From: Clostridium aminobutyricum
GTDB taxonomy: Bacteria; Bacillota; Clostridia; Peptostreptococcales; Anaerovoracaceae
DNA length: 64,000 bases
Assembly (NCBI RefSeq): GCF_017255415.1
Contig: NZ_JAFJZZ010000003.1
Coordinates: forward strand, 124,001-188,000
Reading direction: 5' to 3'
Below the pieces are notes generated by a model. The model worked only from the letters and a program-made list of their open reading frames with translations, was not told where the DNA came from and searched no databases. Position 1 is the stretch's first letter. Each line of letters opens with the position of its first letter. A program made the position numbers and the translations under genes. Below are positions 52,981 through 61,258 of the stretch, one piece after another.

Positions 52981-53655
52981 ATGAATAAAATTATGGTGGT
53001 TGATGATGATACAAATATACGCGAACTAATTCGACTCATCTTAAAAAAAGAAGGATTTGAAGTGTTAGAAGCCTCCGATGGGGTGGATGCCTTGGAAAAG
53101 ATGGAAAGGAATAAGGTGGATTTAATTGTATTGGACATTATGATGCCCAATATGGATGGATGGGAATTTTGCGGCGAAGTGAGAGACTTCTATGACATGC
53201 CAATCCTTATGCTGACGGCGAAAGGAGAGACGAGCCAAAAGCTAAAGGGATTTAAACTAGGGGCAGATGACTATCTTACAAAGCCCTTTGAACCGGAGGA
53301 ACTTGTGGCACGTGTGAAAGCACTTCTGAAGCGATGCAATATAGCATTATCTAAGATCATTGACATAGGGAAAATCAAAATTGATCAGAATCAATATATG
53401 GTAAAAACAGAAACAGAAGAAATGACTCTTCCTTTAAAAGAATTTGAATTGCTGTTTATGCTGGCAGGTGCACTAGGCAAAACGTTTTCTAGGGAACGGC
53501 TGATTGAAGATATATGGGGATTCGACTTTGATGGAAATGAACGTACGTTAGATGTTCATATTGGGCGGCTCAGAGAAAAATTCCCACAAGAAATTTATGG
53601 ATTTAAAATTACGACGATTAGAGGCGTCGGCTACAGGTTGGAGATTTTGAAATGA
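52981..53655 (+). CDS. OmpR-family response regulator
   Basis: A 224-residue response regulator. The receiver has DDD acids, Asp52 in LIVLDIMMPNMDGW, threonine in PILMLTAKGE and lysine in DYLTKPFEPEELVARVKALL. The winged-helix output reads LPLKEFELLFMLAGALGKTFSRERLIEDIWGFDFDGNERTLDVHIGRLREKF and ends TIRGVGYRLE. The start is ATG 52981 after GGAGAG. It overlaps the kinase gene by four bases. It is the best candidate to bind the 11-bp-phased TTTAA repeats found at three promoters in this region, controlling the RND pump, itself and the MntR-like/ferredoxin genes. Confidence 0.92.
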   Translation: MNKIMVVDDDTNIRELIRLILKKEGFEVLEASDGVDALEKMERNKVDLIVLDIMMPNMDGWEFCGEVRDFYDMPILMLTAKGETSQKLKGFKLGADDYLTKPFEPEELVARVKALLKRCNIALSKIIDIGKIKIDQNQYMVKTETEEMTLPLKEFELLFMLAGALGKTFSRERLIEDIWGFDFDGNERTLDVHIGRLREKFPQEIYGFKITTIRGVGYRLEILK

Positions 53656-54716
53656 AACATCGTCTGAAACATATACTAGTATATCTTTTTATAATCCTAT
53701 TGCAATTTATGTGCTTTCTACTTGCTGCTTGCATCATCGATTTTATTTCTAGTGATAGAATCATGATGATGGATGTTTTAAAGCGGGCAGGTACTTCCTC
53801 TTTAGGGGTAGCTGTTTTTATGACATTTGCTTTTCTCATTGCTCATTTTAAGGGATTACATAAGCGGTCTTACCATGAATTTATTAATGAAATTGAGGAA
53901 GTTATAGACAGAATTTCAAAAGGTGATTTCGGAATTCAGATTGATAGCAAAAAATACAAGAATGAAAATTATGGAGATGAACATCTTACGGATCTCATAG
54001 ATAAAATTAATAATATGGCAAAGGAATTAGGCGAGATGGAAACCATGCGCCAGGATTTTGTATCAAACGTCTCTCATGAAATACAATCGCCCCTAACTTC
54101 GATTAGAGGGTTTGTTTCTCTGTTGAAAGATGAGACGCTAAGCAAACAGGAGCGGCTCCACTATATTGCAGTCATTGAGTCTGAAAGCCAGCGTTTATCA
54201 AAACTTAGTGAAAATCTCCTGAGACTTTCGACTTTGGATTCAGAATTTGCTGAATTTAATCCAAGGCATTATTCGCTCAACAGACAGCTGAAAGATGTCA
54301 TCCTTTTTATGGAACCTCAGTGGTCAGCGAAGGAGATAGAAATCTCCTTGAACGTGGAAAAGGTTGAAGTCTTTGCAGATGAAGATTTGATCAACCAAGT
54401 ATGGATTAACCTTCTCAATAACAGTATCAAATTTACACCGGATAAAGGTAAAATTTCTTTGTCTGTGTCCGAGGATAATATGCAGATTCTTGTGAAGATT
54501 TCCGATAACGGTATTGGTATGAAGGAAGAAAACCTACCTCATGTGTTTGAACGCTTCTATATGGCGGACAAGGCGCGCAGCAGAGGTGTTGGAGGCAGCG
54601 GATTAGGATTGTCAATTGTAAAGCGGATCGTTCAGATTCATCATGGCAGTATTGATGTGGAAAGTAAATTCGGAGAAGGCACTACTTTTAAAATTATAAT
54701 CCCAAAAAAATCATAG
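53652..54716 (+). CDS. Sensor histidine kinase
   Basis: A 354-residue membrane kinase. Two spans (about 10-34 and 50-65) enclose only some 15 residues, so there is almost no outer sensor domain and it may sense within the membrane. A HAMP-like linker follows (FINEIEEVIDRISKGDFGIQID). The core has MRQDFVSNVSHEIQSPLTSIRGF with His142, NQVWINLLNNSIKFTPD (N box), DNGIGM, and GGSGLGLSIVKRIVQIHHG (G2 box). It overlaps the regulator gene by four bases. Kinases of this form often respond to membrane-active antibiotics, which fits control of an RND pump. Confidence 0.92.
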   Translation: MKHRLKHILVYLFIILLQFMCFLLAACIIDFISSDRIMMMDVLKRAGTSSLGVAVFMTFAFLIAHFKGLHKRSYHEFINEIEEVIDRISKGDFGIQIDSKKYKNENYGDEHLTDLIDKINNMAKELGEMETMRQDFVSNVSHEIQSPLTSIRGFVSLLKDETLSKQERLHYIAVIESESQRLSKLSENLLRLSTLDSEFAEFNPRHYSLNRQLKDVILFMEPQWSAKEIEISLNVEKVEVFADEDLINQVWINLLNNSIKFTPDKGKISLSVSEDNMQILVKISDNGIGMKEENLPHVFERFYMADKARSRGVGGSGLGLSIVKRIVQIHHGSIDVESKFGEGTTFKIIIPKKS

Positions 54717-54721
54717 GATTG

Positions 54722-54778
54722 TTTAAACTGAGTTTAAATTCGAGATAAATTGTGTTTAAAGAGAGGTGGTAGTATAGA
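54722..54778 (+). promoter_or_regulatory. Promoter of mntR-like/ferredoxin genes with phased TTTAA repeats
   Basis: TTTAA at 54722, 54733 and 54755: starts 11 and 22 bases apart, again whole helical turns. A weak -10, TATAGA, lies at 54773-54778. It starts 6 bases after the kinase stop. Confidence 0.65.
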
Positions 54779-54807
54779 GGCAGAAATGAAGAAAGAGGGG
54801 TGCTATT

Positions 54808-55293
54808 ATGAGGTCTAAAACTGAAATAAGAACAGAAGGGCATATTATAATGGAAGAGAACGTACAAGAACCATTGCCGAAAATACAATGTTTTAGAGAA
54901 TACGAGCCTATATCACTTACAAAATCTCAGCAAAATTATCTTAAAATAGTATATGAACTTTCTCTCAGCAATGAAGCAGTTCATATATCGGATGTTGCTG
55001 CCGAGCTTAAGGTCACAAAGGCTAGTTCATGCGTTGCAATGGATGTATTGGAAAAGAAGGGCTTGATCTATAGGGACAACTATAGGCAGATTAGACTTAC
55101 TGAAACAGGCAGGAATCAGGCAATGATGATAACGTATAAATTTAAGATGATAAGGCAGTTTTTAATGGACATACTTCATGTTAGTCAAGAGAATGCCACT
55201 GCAGACGCTGGTATGATGGAGCACTATCTGAACGAAGAAACCTTATGCGGCTTATGCAAATTGATAGATGGCCCTGAAAACGTGAATCCCTAA
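54808..55293 (+). CDS. DtxR/MntR-like metal-dependent regulator
   Basis: A 161-residue regulator. The winged helix (about 35-95) reads LTKSQQNYLKIVYELSLSNEAVHISDVAAELKVTKASSCVAMDVLEKKGLIYRDNYRQIRLTETG, the DtxR/MntR form. The dimerisation part has MMEHYLNEETLCGLCKLI, where family members have HH/EH metal ligands; here GMMEHYLN keeps Glu-His and a cysteine pair, CGLC, so metal choice may differ. It lacks an SH3-like domain. The start at 54808 follows GAGGGG; ATG 54850 after GAAGGG is also possible. The ferredoxin gene follows 45 bases after its stop. A regulator of this type may link metal or redox status to the pump regulon. Confidence 0.82.
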   Translation: MRSKTEIRTEGHIIMEENVQEPLPKIQCFREYEPISLTKSQQNYLKIVYELSLSNEAVHISDVAAELKVTKASSCVAMDVLEKKGLIYRDNYRQIRLTETGRNQAMMITYKFKMIRQFLMDILHVSQENATADAGMMEHYLNEETLCGLCKLIDGPENVNP

Positions 55294-55338
55294 GCAATTG
55301 GTTGATATAGAGATATGCATGAAAGGAAGGGGTATAAA

Positions 55339-55599
55339 ATGCTAAAAGAGATATTGTCCCATTTCAATAAGGATGGAGAAGAGAAGCTAAAAATAAATCC
55401 AATCAAGCATCCGTATTACTACTATCAAATTGACCCGAACAAATGCAGGGGTTGCGGTGCATGTAAAAAAGTTTGCAAGGCTAAGGCGGTCGACGGGGAA
55501 CATCGAAAAATACATGTGATAGATAAAGAAAAATGCATCCAATGCGGCGTTTGTATGAAATGGTGCAGGTTTAAGGCTATAAATGAATCGGATATTTAG
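55339..55599 (+). CDS. 8Fe-8S ferredoxin-like protein
   Basis: An 86-residue protein. Residues 1-30 are a charged leader (LKEILSHFNKDGEEKLKINPIKHPYYYY). Then come two cluster motifs, CRGCGACKKVCKAKAVDG and CIQCGVCMKWCRFKAI, as in the C-terminal domain of NuoF/HydB-type subunits (KxHVIDxEKC). In both motifs the usual proline after the last cysteine is replaced (CK, CR), which is typical of that group. ATG 55339 follows GAAAGGAAGGGG. It is likely co-transcribed with the MntR-like gene. It probably carries electrons; partner unknown. Confidence 0.85.
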   Translation: MLKEILSHFNKDGEEKLKINPIKHPYYYYQIDPNKCRGCGACKKVCKAKAVDGEHRKIHVIDKEKCIQCGVCMKWCRFKAINESDI

Positions 55600-55673
55600 G
55601 GAGTTTGCTGAATATTAATTATGTTAACAAACTAAAAAGTCCTATATTAAACAGGTAGAAGAACAAAAACATA

Positions 55674-55701
55674 TTGACGGCTGATAAAAAAAGAATAAAA
55701 T
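55674..55701 (+). promoter_or_regulatory. tRNA-Ala promoter
   Basis: TTGACG (55674-55679), 16 bases, TAAAAT (55696-55701), 34 bases before the tRNA. Confidence 0.6.
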
Positions 55702-55735
55702 AGTGATCAGAAACATATTTTTATTGATCGCATGT

Positions 55736-55811
55736 GGGGAATTAGTTCAGCTGGGAGAACGCATGGTTCGCAATCATGAGGTCAGGGGTTCGATCCCCCT
55801 ATTCTCCACCA
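55736..55811 (+). tRNA. tRNA-Ala (anticodon CGC)
   Basis: A 76-base cloverleaf with CCA encoded. The acceptor GGGGAAT/ATTCTCC has a G3-U70 pair, the alanine identity element. The D arm is GTTC-AGCTGGGA-GAAC, the anticodon arm CATGG-TTCGCAA-TCATG gives CGC at 55769-55771 (reads GCG codons), and the T arm is AGGGG-TTCGATC-CCCCT. All stems are sound. The gene is single. The next genes are on the other strand, so it borders the TPR-HEPN region and could serve as an integration point, though no repeated tRNA end was seen. Confidence 0.95.
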
Positions 55812-55955
55812 AATGGACATTACATGAACACCTATTATTTCGAAGGAGGCTTTGCCGTAACGATGTGGTTGTAGGTCAAAAACAAAAAGCGGTTGAGTTT
55901 GATTTACTCAGTCACTTTTTCTTGCTATAAAAACGTTAATGTATACAATCAGTCA

Positions 55956-57467
55956 TCACAGTTTCCATTCGTCATCAAATTCAAATAAAGGTATATTAGG
56001 ATAAACAGCATTTGGTAATTTAGAACGCTTCAAATTCTCATTCAGATGTACTGCAAGTGATAAATAGATTATAGACTCTCTAACTAACCAAGTTAATTCA
56101 AGCGTCTCCTGTTTAAAATCTTTATAGGGAACGTATAGAGCTAAACTATCTTTTCTGGAGTTTTCTATATCGTATTCGGTTACCTTCATATATCTATGCT
56201 CCAAAGCTTGTCTTATGTCATAAATAAGTTTAGCTCGCGGTTTAATAGTGTTATATGAAGTATTGCCTCTCTCAAAAAATTCTTTCGATATCCAGTAAAG
56301 ACCATTTAACATCCAGTTGCTCTTAGATAATAATATTTGCTTGGAATCATTTTGCCATATTCTATTGTAAGATACATTCCTTGATTGAATACCTAGCTCA
56401 AAATAATCGTTAATGAAATATGCTATTTTATCGTATAAAGAATATAGCGTTCGAAAAGCTAATTTCATTTTTTCAATTCTTATAGAGTGAATTGTATAAT
56501 CTAAAGTATTTATTAAATGAATATCTTTATCCGCAAAATGTGTATTACTTCCCCCTTGTAGGGCCTCAAATATTAAGTATCGGGCTGTAATAAATTCTTG
56601 CTTTATTTGATTGAATAAGCCATGATATTTATAGTTGATTCCCTCTGTTGTTTTTCTTATTATACTAGGTAATTGTAAACTATCCGTAGCAATAAAACTT
56701 TCAACAAAAGGTAAATCGTTCATTGTATTTAAAAATAATCCATTTTTCATAACCCAATTTCTATAATTAGATTCTTCCTGTTCTCCAAGAGAATATTTGT
56801 TAATTTTTAGTTTCCTTTCTAAAAATTCTTCAATATATTTGGTAGAAAATAAGCCTATCTGATCCTGAAAAAACGCTATGGCATTATGCTCTACAATTGT
56901 ATCTTTATGACTGATTGCTGTTTTCAAGTATTTATAGGCACAGTAATGAAAAATTTGAGAATGTCCATTATCAAAATCTAATTCTGCATAACTTATATAG
57001 CAAATACCTAAATTACCTTCTGCCATGCCAAAATCACTCTGTATTTCTAACGCTTTTTTATAATACTTAATAGCTTCAATAATCCTACCAGCGCTGGATA
57101 GAGCGTTAGCATAGTTAGTAAATATTTGGATAAGACAGCCTGTAACATATTTCATTTCATCATTAGTAAAATTGCAGCTATCAAAAATGTCTATCGCCAT
57201 TCTAAAGTTATATAGTTGTTCTATAATGATTGCTTCAGAATAACCTTCTGGATTAATATGTAGAATATCTCCATAAGCTGTTGCAATAGAATAATAAATA
57301 TGAATTTTTGAAATATCAGTATCTAAATTACTAATTAAATCTTTAGCAGAATCAATACTTTTTCTAATTTGAGCTATGTCTTTTTCAATATAATAGTGAT
57401 CGAAATGTCTAGCTATTGCTTTCACGCTTTCCTCTATGTATGGGTTATCATCGATTATTTTCATCAT
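55956..57467 (-). CDS. TPR-like protein with LA2681-type HEPN domain
   Basis: A 503-residue protein. The N-terminal half is helical with TPR-like units (YSIATAYGDI, YANALSSAGRIIEAIKYYKKALEIQSDFGMAEGNLGICYISYAE). The C-terminal part fits the LA2681-like HEPN group: a long helical region, AKLIYDIRQALEHRYMKV with the R-x4-H motif (Arg419, His424), and a final hydrophobic helix. HEPN domains with this motif are often metal-independent RNases in defence or toxin systems. The chosen start at 57467 follows TGAGGT and overlaps the upstream gene by 20 bases; a longer frame begins at 57515. Low G+C and few neighbours in common suggest transfer. The two-gene layout suggests an effector with a sensor or antitoxin partner. 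Confidence 0.78.
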   Translation of the reverse strand: MMKIIDDNPYIEESVKAIARHFDHYYIEKDIAQIRKSIDSAKDLISNLDTDISKIHIYYSIATAYGDILHINPEGYSEAIIIEQLYNFRMAIDIFDSCNFTNDEMKYVTGCLIQIFTNYANALSSAGRIIEAIKYYKKALEIQSDFGMAEGNLGICYISYAELDFDNGHSQIFHYCAYKYLKTAISHKDTIVEHNAIAFFQDQIGLFSTKYIEEFLERKLKINKYSLGEQEESNYRNWVMKNGLFLNTMNDLPFVESFIATDSLQLPSIIRKTTEGINYKYHGLFNQIKQEFITARYLIFEALQGGSNTHFADKDIHLINTLDYTIHSIRIEKMKLAFRTLYSLYDKIAYFINDYFELGIQSRNVSYNRIWQNDSKQILLSKSNWMLNGLYWISKEFFERGNTSYNTIKPRAKLIYDIRQALEHRYMKVTEYDIENSRKDSLALYVPYKDFKQETLELTWLVRESIIYLSLAVHLNENLKRSKLPNAVYPNIPLFEFDDEWKL

Positions 57468-58026
57468 GAGAGCTGACCTCATCTTTCTTTTGATGTTCAA
57501 TCTTATCTTGAGCATATTGAATAATGGTCTTTACTTCGACCCTAAGTCCATCATTTTGTTGCTCAATAATAAAATATTCATACTTTTTCTCTGAATTATG
57601 ATGTATTGTTTTAATCGCCTCATTTATTGATTCAAAATACTTATTGAATTGTTCATCTGTCAAGTTTTGGGGGATGGGAGCAATTAATTCGCTGTTTTCT
57701 GTCTTAAAATGAATACTTGGCTGCGCCTCGCGAACTTGGCCACCTTGAAGTATTTTTACTTTTTCTTTTATTTTCTGTATAACAAATTTAATACTTTTTA
57801 CAAGAACATCATATGCTACTGGCATCATAAGACCAGATACGATTAGTTCAGTGGTGTTTTGGCTTATGAATATACAAATATCATTAAATGATGCTTGGGG
57901 AGCATGATCATCAGTCGCAATTAAAGTAATATCGTACTTATTCAGTTCAGATTGTATATTGGTTAACTCATCTTGGGATAAATAATTGATCCCGCCTGGA
58001 AGATAAATTTCCCCATGTTTATTCAT
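57448..58026 (-). CDS. Unknown protein, partner of the TPR-HEPN protein
   Basis: A 192-residue protein. The N-terminus reads IYLPGGINYLSQDELTNIQSELNKYDITLIATDDHAPQASFNDICIFISQ. It is followed by a hydrophobic stretch, TELIVSGLMMPVAYDVLVKSIKFVIQKI (about 58-85), that could be one membrane span or a buried helix. The C-terminal half is charged and ends with a coiled, lysine-rich tail (YAQDKIEHQKKDE). I do not recognise a family. It is the first gene of the pair, with an AAAGGATAA site and a promoter at 58062-58088, and its end overlaps the HEPN gene. It could be an antitoxin, a sensor or a membrane-acting effector. Confidence 0.7.
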   Translation of the reverse strand: MNKHGEIYLPGGINYLSQDELTNIQSELNKYDITLIATDDHAPQASFNDICIFISQNTTELIVSGLMMPVAYDVLVKSIKFVIQKIKEKVKILQGGQVREAQPSIHFKTENSELIAPIPQNLTDEQFNKYFESINEAIKTIHHNSEKKYEYFIIEQQNDGLRVEVKTIIQYAQDKIEHQKKDEVSSHDENNR

Positions 58027-58061
58027 GTTTTTATTATCCTTTCTGCAGATACTTTTTTTAC

Positions 58062-58088
58062 ATTATATCATATCTTTCAGCTTGTAAA
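58062..58088 (-). promoter_or_regulatory. Promoter of the HEPN pair
   Basis: On the minus strand TTTACA (plus 58083-58088), 15 bases, TATAAT (plus 58062-58067), 36 bases before the start codon. The spacer is short, so the -35 call is weak. Confidence 0.5.
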
Positions 58089-58483
58089 ACAAACCATATT
58101 AGCTTCTGAAATATAATTTAACTCCCCTTATCATAAATGAACAATGGTAGATGGCGTTGTATTATATATATTTTACTTTAGTCGATTATTAATTCTTTTC
58201 CATTCCTCTAAGGAGTTTTGCCCTTCTTCACTCTCATAAAATTAGTGTAATTTTCAAATAAACATCTCCTTAATTTGGACTGAAAAGATCTTTTCATAAT
58301 TGGCCTACAAAACGTTTGAATTTCAGACACCAGCAGCTTGTTTAAAACAACATCGTTACTTGGTAATAAATACTGCACTGCTAAATGTTGTTCTGGAAAG
58401 AACCAATTGTGAAATACCGGCTGTTTTCATTTTTTTATGGTACAATATCAATTGTAACGAGAGGATAATAGTGGGTGTGCATT
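58089..58483. other. Intergenic region between the HEPN pair and araC
   Basis: About 395 AT-rich bases between divergent genes. No protein-like frame with a ribosome binding site was found. A TACAAT-like -10 (about 58441-58446) probably serves the AraC-type gene. No repeat or known RNA was recognised. Confidence 0.45.
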
Positions 58484-59317
58484 ATGATTAAAAGAGAACT
58501 GATCAGTCAGAACATTGACTATATGCTACAACACCTTGACGAGGGTATGACGATTAAAGAAGTGGCAAATCACTTTCATTATTCGGAATTCTATTTCAGC
58601 AGGATTTTCAAGACAGTAACGGGCGAAAGTGTATATGCGTTTATCAAACATTTGAAAATGGATCAAAGTGCCATTGACATTAAGCTAAAACAGCATAAGG
58701 CAATCACCGATATTGGATTAGATTACGGATATAGTGCATCCAATTATAGTTCTGCATTTAGGCAGCATCATAGTCTTTCTCCAACTGAATTTCGTAAATC
58801 TATCGAGACAACAAGTATTTCAAATCCGTTTCATCCTGAAATTGTTGATACCTTTGAAACCTTTGATGACTACGATGCCAGAATGAAAATCGTATTGTTG
58901 CAAGATGTCCAAGTCATTTATGAGAGAGTCTTTGGGAATTATGGCGGGCTGAAGGAAAAATGGTTTCAGTTTTTGGATACCTATAAGGAGCATATTCAGG
59001 ATGATACCTTAATGATTGAAAGATTTTATGACGATCCTACGATTTCTTCTCTGAATCGTTGCATATGCGATCTGTGTATAACGGTAGACAATACTTGCAA
59101 ATTAGAGAATATCGTAACGATAAAAGGCGGGAAATTTGCGACTTACCGATTTGAGGGAGAAATAAAAGATATCTTTCGCGTGCTTCAAGGAATCTTCGCT
59201 GTTTGGTTTCCTAAAAGCGGTTATGAGATGGATGAAAAATACGGACTAAATATCTATCGAGAGATTGATAGAGCAACGGGTTGCGTAATAATGGATTTGG
59301 GCATACCGGTTAAATAG
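58484..59317 (+). CDS. AraC-family regulator with GyrI-like ligand domain
   Basis: A 277-residue regulator. Two helix-turn-helix motifs are N-terminal (about 5-100): HLDEGMTIKEVANHFHYSEFYFSRIFKTVTGESVYAFIKHLKMDQ and AITDIGLDYGYSASNYSSAFRQHHSLSPTEFR. The rest (about 125-277) resembles the GyrI/AraC effector-binding domain (VQVIYERVFGNYGG, GGKFATYRFEGEIKDIFRVLQGIFAVWFP). Such proteins (Rob, SoxS-like fusions) bind small hydrophobic drugs. ATG 58484 is preceded by GTGGGTG. It is monocistronic, followed by a very long terminator hairpin. Target genes are not obvious. Confidence 0.92.
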   Translation: MIKRELISQNIDYMLQHLDEGMTIKEVANHFHYSEFYFSRIFKTVTGESVYAFIKHLKMDQSAIDIKLKQHKAITDIGLDYGYSASNYSSAFRQHHSLSPTEFRKSIETTSISNPFHPEIVDTFETFDDYDARMKIVLLQDVQVIYERVFGNYGGLKEKWFQFLDTYKEHIQDDTLMIERFYDDPTISSLNRCICDLCITVDNTCKLENIVTIKGGKFATYRFEGEIKDIFRVLQGIFAVWFPKSGYEMDEKYGLNIYREIDRATGCVIMDLGIPVK

Positions 59318-59342
59318 GGCAAGAATTCAGAAGTTTAGCGCT

Positions 59343-59411
59343 AAGACCTATTGCTAAAATGAGACTGATCCAGAGGGGATCGTTATCATTTTTAGCAATA
59401 GGTCTTTTTTA
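59343..59411 (+). terminator. Long terminator hairpin
   Basis: An almost continuous stem of nearly 30 bp: AAGACCTATTGCTAAAA... (from 59343) pairs with ...TTTAGCAATAGGTCTT (to 59406), with GATC pairs at the top, then a T run. Confidence 0.88.
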
Positions 59412-59433
59412 ATACGGCCATGGAGGTGTAGAA

Positions 59434-60003
59434 ATGTTTGATATAAGAAAGATTCAGGAACAGGTTATTTACGAAGCGGTTAAGCGGGAAAGTGATGATG
59501 AAACAGCAAAAGCGATTGTGTATGGAAACGATGGGTCGGCCGAGAGCCAAGATAACGCTTCTTGGACGAAGTCTGCTATGCGAAGATTAGAAAATAAATT
59601 TGATCCGGAAACCACAAAGCAAATCAGGATGTCCTGCCAGTGCGGTTATGGGATGGATGAAAAGCTAGCGCTGGTAAAGAATCTGATCGCATCTTCCTCT
59701 AGCATGGAAGAATTTGCAAGCTCCGAGAAAGCAAAAGCGGCGGGTCTGTTTTATCAGGACGGCGTAACTTATCTGCAATTTCAATTTTGCCCCTGCCCTA
59801 TGCTCGCGGATGTGGACATACTTGAAACGAACACATGGTGCCAGTGTACGACAGGGTATAGCAAGGTTCTCTTTGAAAAAGCCTTTGGCTGCGAGGTCGA
59901 TGTAGAATTATTAAAAAGTATAAAAATGGGTGATGATGTTTGTCTGATGACAATAATACCGCATGACCGCATCTCCACATTTTGTAATGAGGTAATATTC
60001 TAA
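59434..60003 (+). CDS. Cysteine-rich protein, ATC-hydrolase/DUF6144-like
   Basis: A 189-residue soluble protein. Cysteines cluster in MSCQCGYGMDEKLALVK, QFCPCPMLAD and WCQCTTGYSKVLFEKAFGCEVDVELL, followed by GDDVCLMTI. The GYSKxLFE...GxxVxVELLxSIxxGDDxC pattern is that of the L-2-amino-thiazoline-4-carboxylate hydrolase-like fold, and the extra cysteines fit DUF6144. The cysteines may bind metal or be redox-active. Substrate unknown. The ATG follows ATGGAGGTG. It is transcribed alone, just after the long terminator of the AraC gene. Confidence 0.72.
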   Translation: MFDIRKIQEQVIYEAVKRESDDETAKAIVYGNDGSAESQDNASWTKSAMRRLENKFDPETTKQIRMSCQCGYGMDEKLALVKNLIASSSSMEEFASSEKAKAAGLFYQDGVTYLQFQFCPCPMLADVDILETNTWCQCTTGYSKVLFEKAFGCEVDVELLKSIKMGDDVCLMTIIPHDRISTFCNEVIF

Positions 60004-60083
60004 TATTGATGTATAAATATTATATCGTTAATTAGCGATTAGTGTTGAAATTAGACGATTAAGGAGGATTGGCAGCAATCCTC

Positions 60084-60869
60084 CTACTCGATTTCTCTTT
60101 CAAGAAATTCCTTTAATTCTATTTCCGGATGATGATAACGACCTCTATTAACCGTGGATTTCTTATATTGAATTGATGCTTGAGGGCACCATTGCAGGCA
60201 AGCAAGACAGGCCTCACATTGATGTGTCCATGTAGGTTTTCCTTCTTTTATAATAATATTGTTTGCCGGACAAACCTGCGAACATATTCCACATCCATTA
60301 CATTGCTCATCAGTCCAGAAGTATTTGTCCTTTTCTTTTGGCTTAAAGAAAATCGAATATAGGGGTTTACTAAAAGCATTGATCAATGCACTAACCTTAT
60401 AGGTGACATGCTGGCTTGCTTTTACGGCTGAAGCGATGGACTTAATTTGCTCTTGTTCATTTTTGAAAAGTTTAGTCTGCTCTTCCGGAGAAACAGGGGG
60501 ATAGAGTACTTGATAGTTACCAGGCATCATCATAGCAAATTCTGCAGATAACTCAATATTTTTTGATTGAAGTAATGTTCTGATTTCTTTAAAGGGCGCA
60601 CCTATCGAGCCGCCATAAGTTGCAATAGCAAAAATATAGGCATCGTTATTAATCTGCAAGTTTTCAATAAAGCTTTTTAACATTGCCGGGATACCTAAAA
60701 AATACACGGGGAAAACAAAACCTATTGCGTCGGATTGTGTGTCTTTCAAGTAGGACATATTTTTGTTAGAAATCTTTACGATTTTGGCATCTTCTAATTG
60801 TTCACTTAGATCTTTGGCTACCTTTAGACAGTTTCCGGTGCCTGAAAAATAATAAATGGTTGTATTCAT
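60084..60869 (-). CDS. EFR1-family flavodoxin-ferredoxin
   Basis: A 261-residue fusion. The flavodoxin part (1-150) starts TTIYYFSGTGNCLKVAKDLSEQL, with the FMN phosphate loop SGTGN, and has FVFPVYFLGIPAMLKSFIENL and ATYGGSIGAP. The C-terminal ferredoxin part carries CNGCGICSQVCPANNI and CEACLACLQWCPQASI, two [4Fe-4S] clusters. EFR1 proteins are common in anaerobes and transfer electrons between unknown partners. The ATG at plus 60869 follows AAGGAGTG; an upstream in-frame start exists at 60893. It is monocistronic. Confidence 0.93.
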   Translation of the reverse strand: MNTTIYYFSGTGNCLKVAKDLSEQLEDAKIVKISNKNMSYLKDTQSDAIGFVFPVYFLGIPAMLKSFIENLQINNDAYIFAIATYGGSIGAPFKEIRTLLQSKNIELSAEFAMMMPGNYQVLYPPVSPEEQTKLFKNEQEQIKSIASAVKASQHVTYKVSALINAFSKPLYSIFFKPKEKDKYFWTDEQCNGCGICSQVCPANNIIIKEGKPTWTHQCEACLACLQWCPQASIQYKKSTVNRGRYHHPEIELKEFLEREIE

Positions 60870-61003
60870 GTGGTTTTCACTCCTTGATTTCATATAGTAT
60901 ATTTATTATACTTAGAATGAATAAATGATACAAGTACGCAGAATATATGAACTTAGTATGCTTGAACATACCTACTTTTACACATTGAGGGAGAATGAAT
61001 CGA

Positions 61004-61169
61004 ATGTCCGAACCTACATTTAAAGAATTTAGCGATAGAATAAGAGATATTAAAATTGATAAAAGTTGCTGCACGTATAGCTGATAGTTACGACACTTCT
61101 GAAAGAATCCAAATTGCAAAGGCAGCATCAAATGCCATGCGTGAATATTTAGTTGATGTTTATTCTTGA
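61004..61169 (+). pseudogene. Small frameshifted gene, unknown
   Basis: ATG 61004 after GAGGGAGAATG opens EPTFKEFSDRIRDIKIDK and then stops at 61084. A one-base shift near 61055-61065 joins it to KVAARIADSYDTSERI and QIAKAASNAMREYLVDVYS, which ends at 61169. Together they would form a helical protein of about 53 residues. Family not recognised; the frame break makes it a probable pseudogene. Confidence 0.5.
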
Positions 61170-61258
61170 TGCTCAGAAATAGAGAATAGATGCCGCGCTC
61201 ACAAAAAGGCTGTGAGACATTAAAAATTCATCACAACCTTTATATTGTTGACTGATCT

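Noticed and set aside
55703..55930. 75-aa plus-strand frame over the tRNA-Ala gene
   Set aside because: It overlaps the tRNA completely and has no ribosome binding site or protein-like composition.
55736..58026. HEPN pair as a complete genomic island inserted in tRNA-Ala
   Set aside because: No integrase and no repeated tRNA 3' end was found on the far side, so an island boundary cannot be supported.
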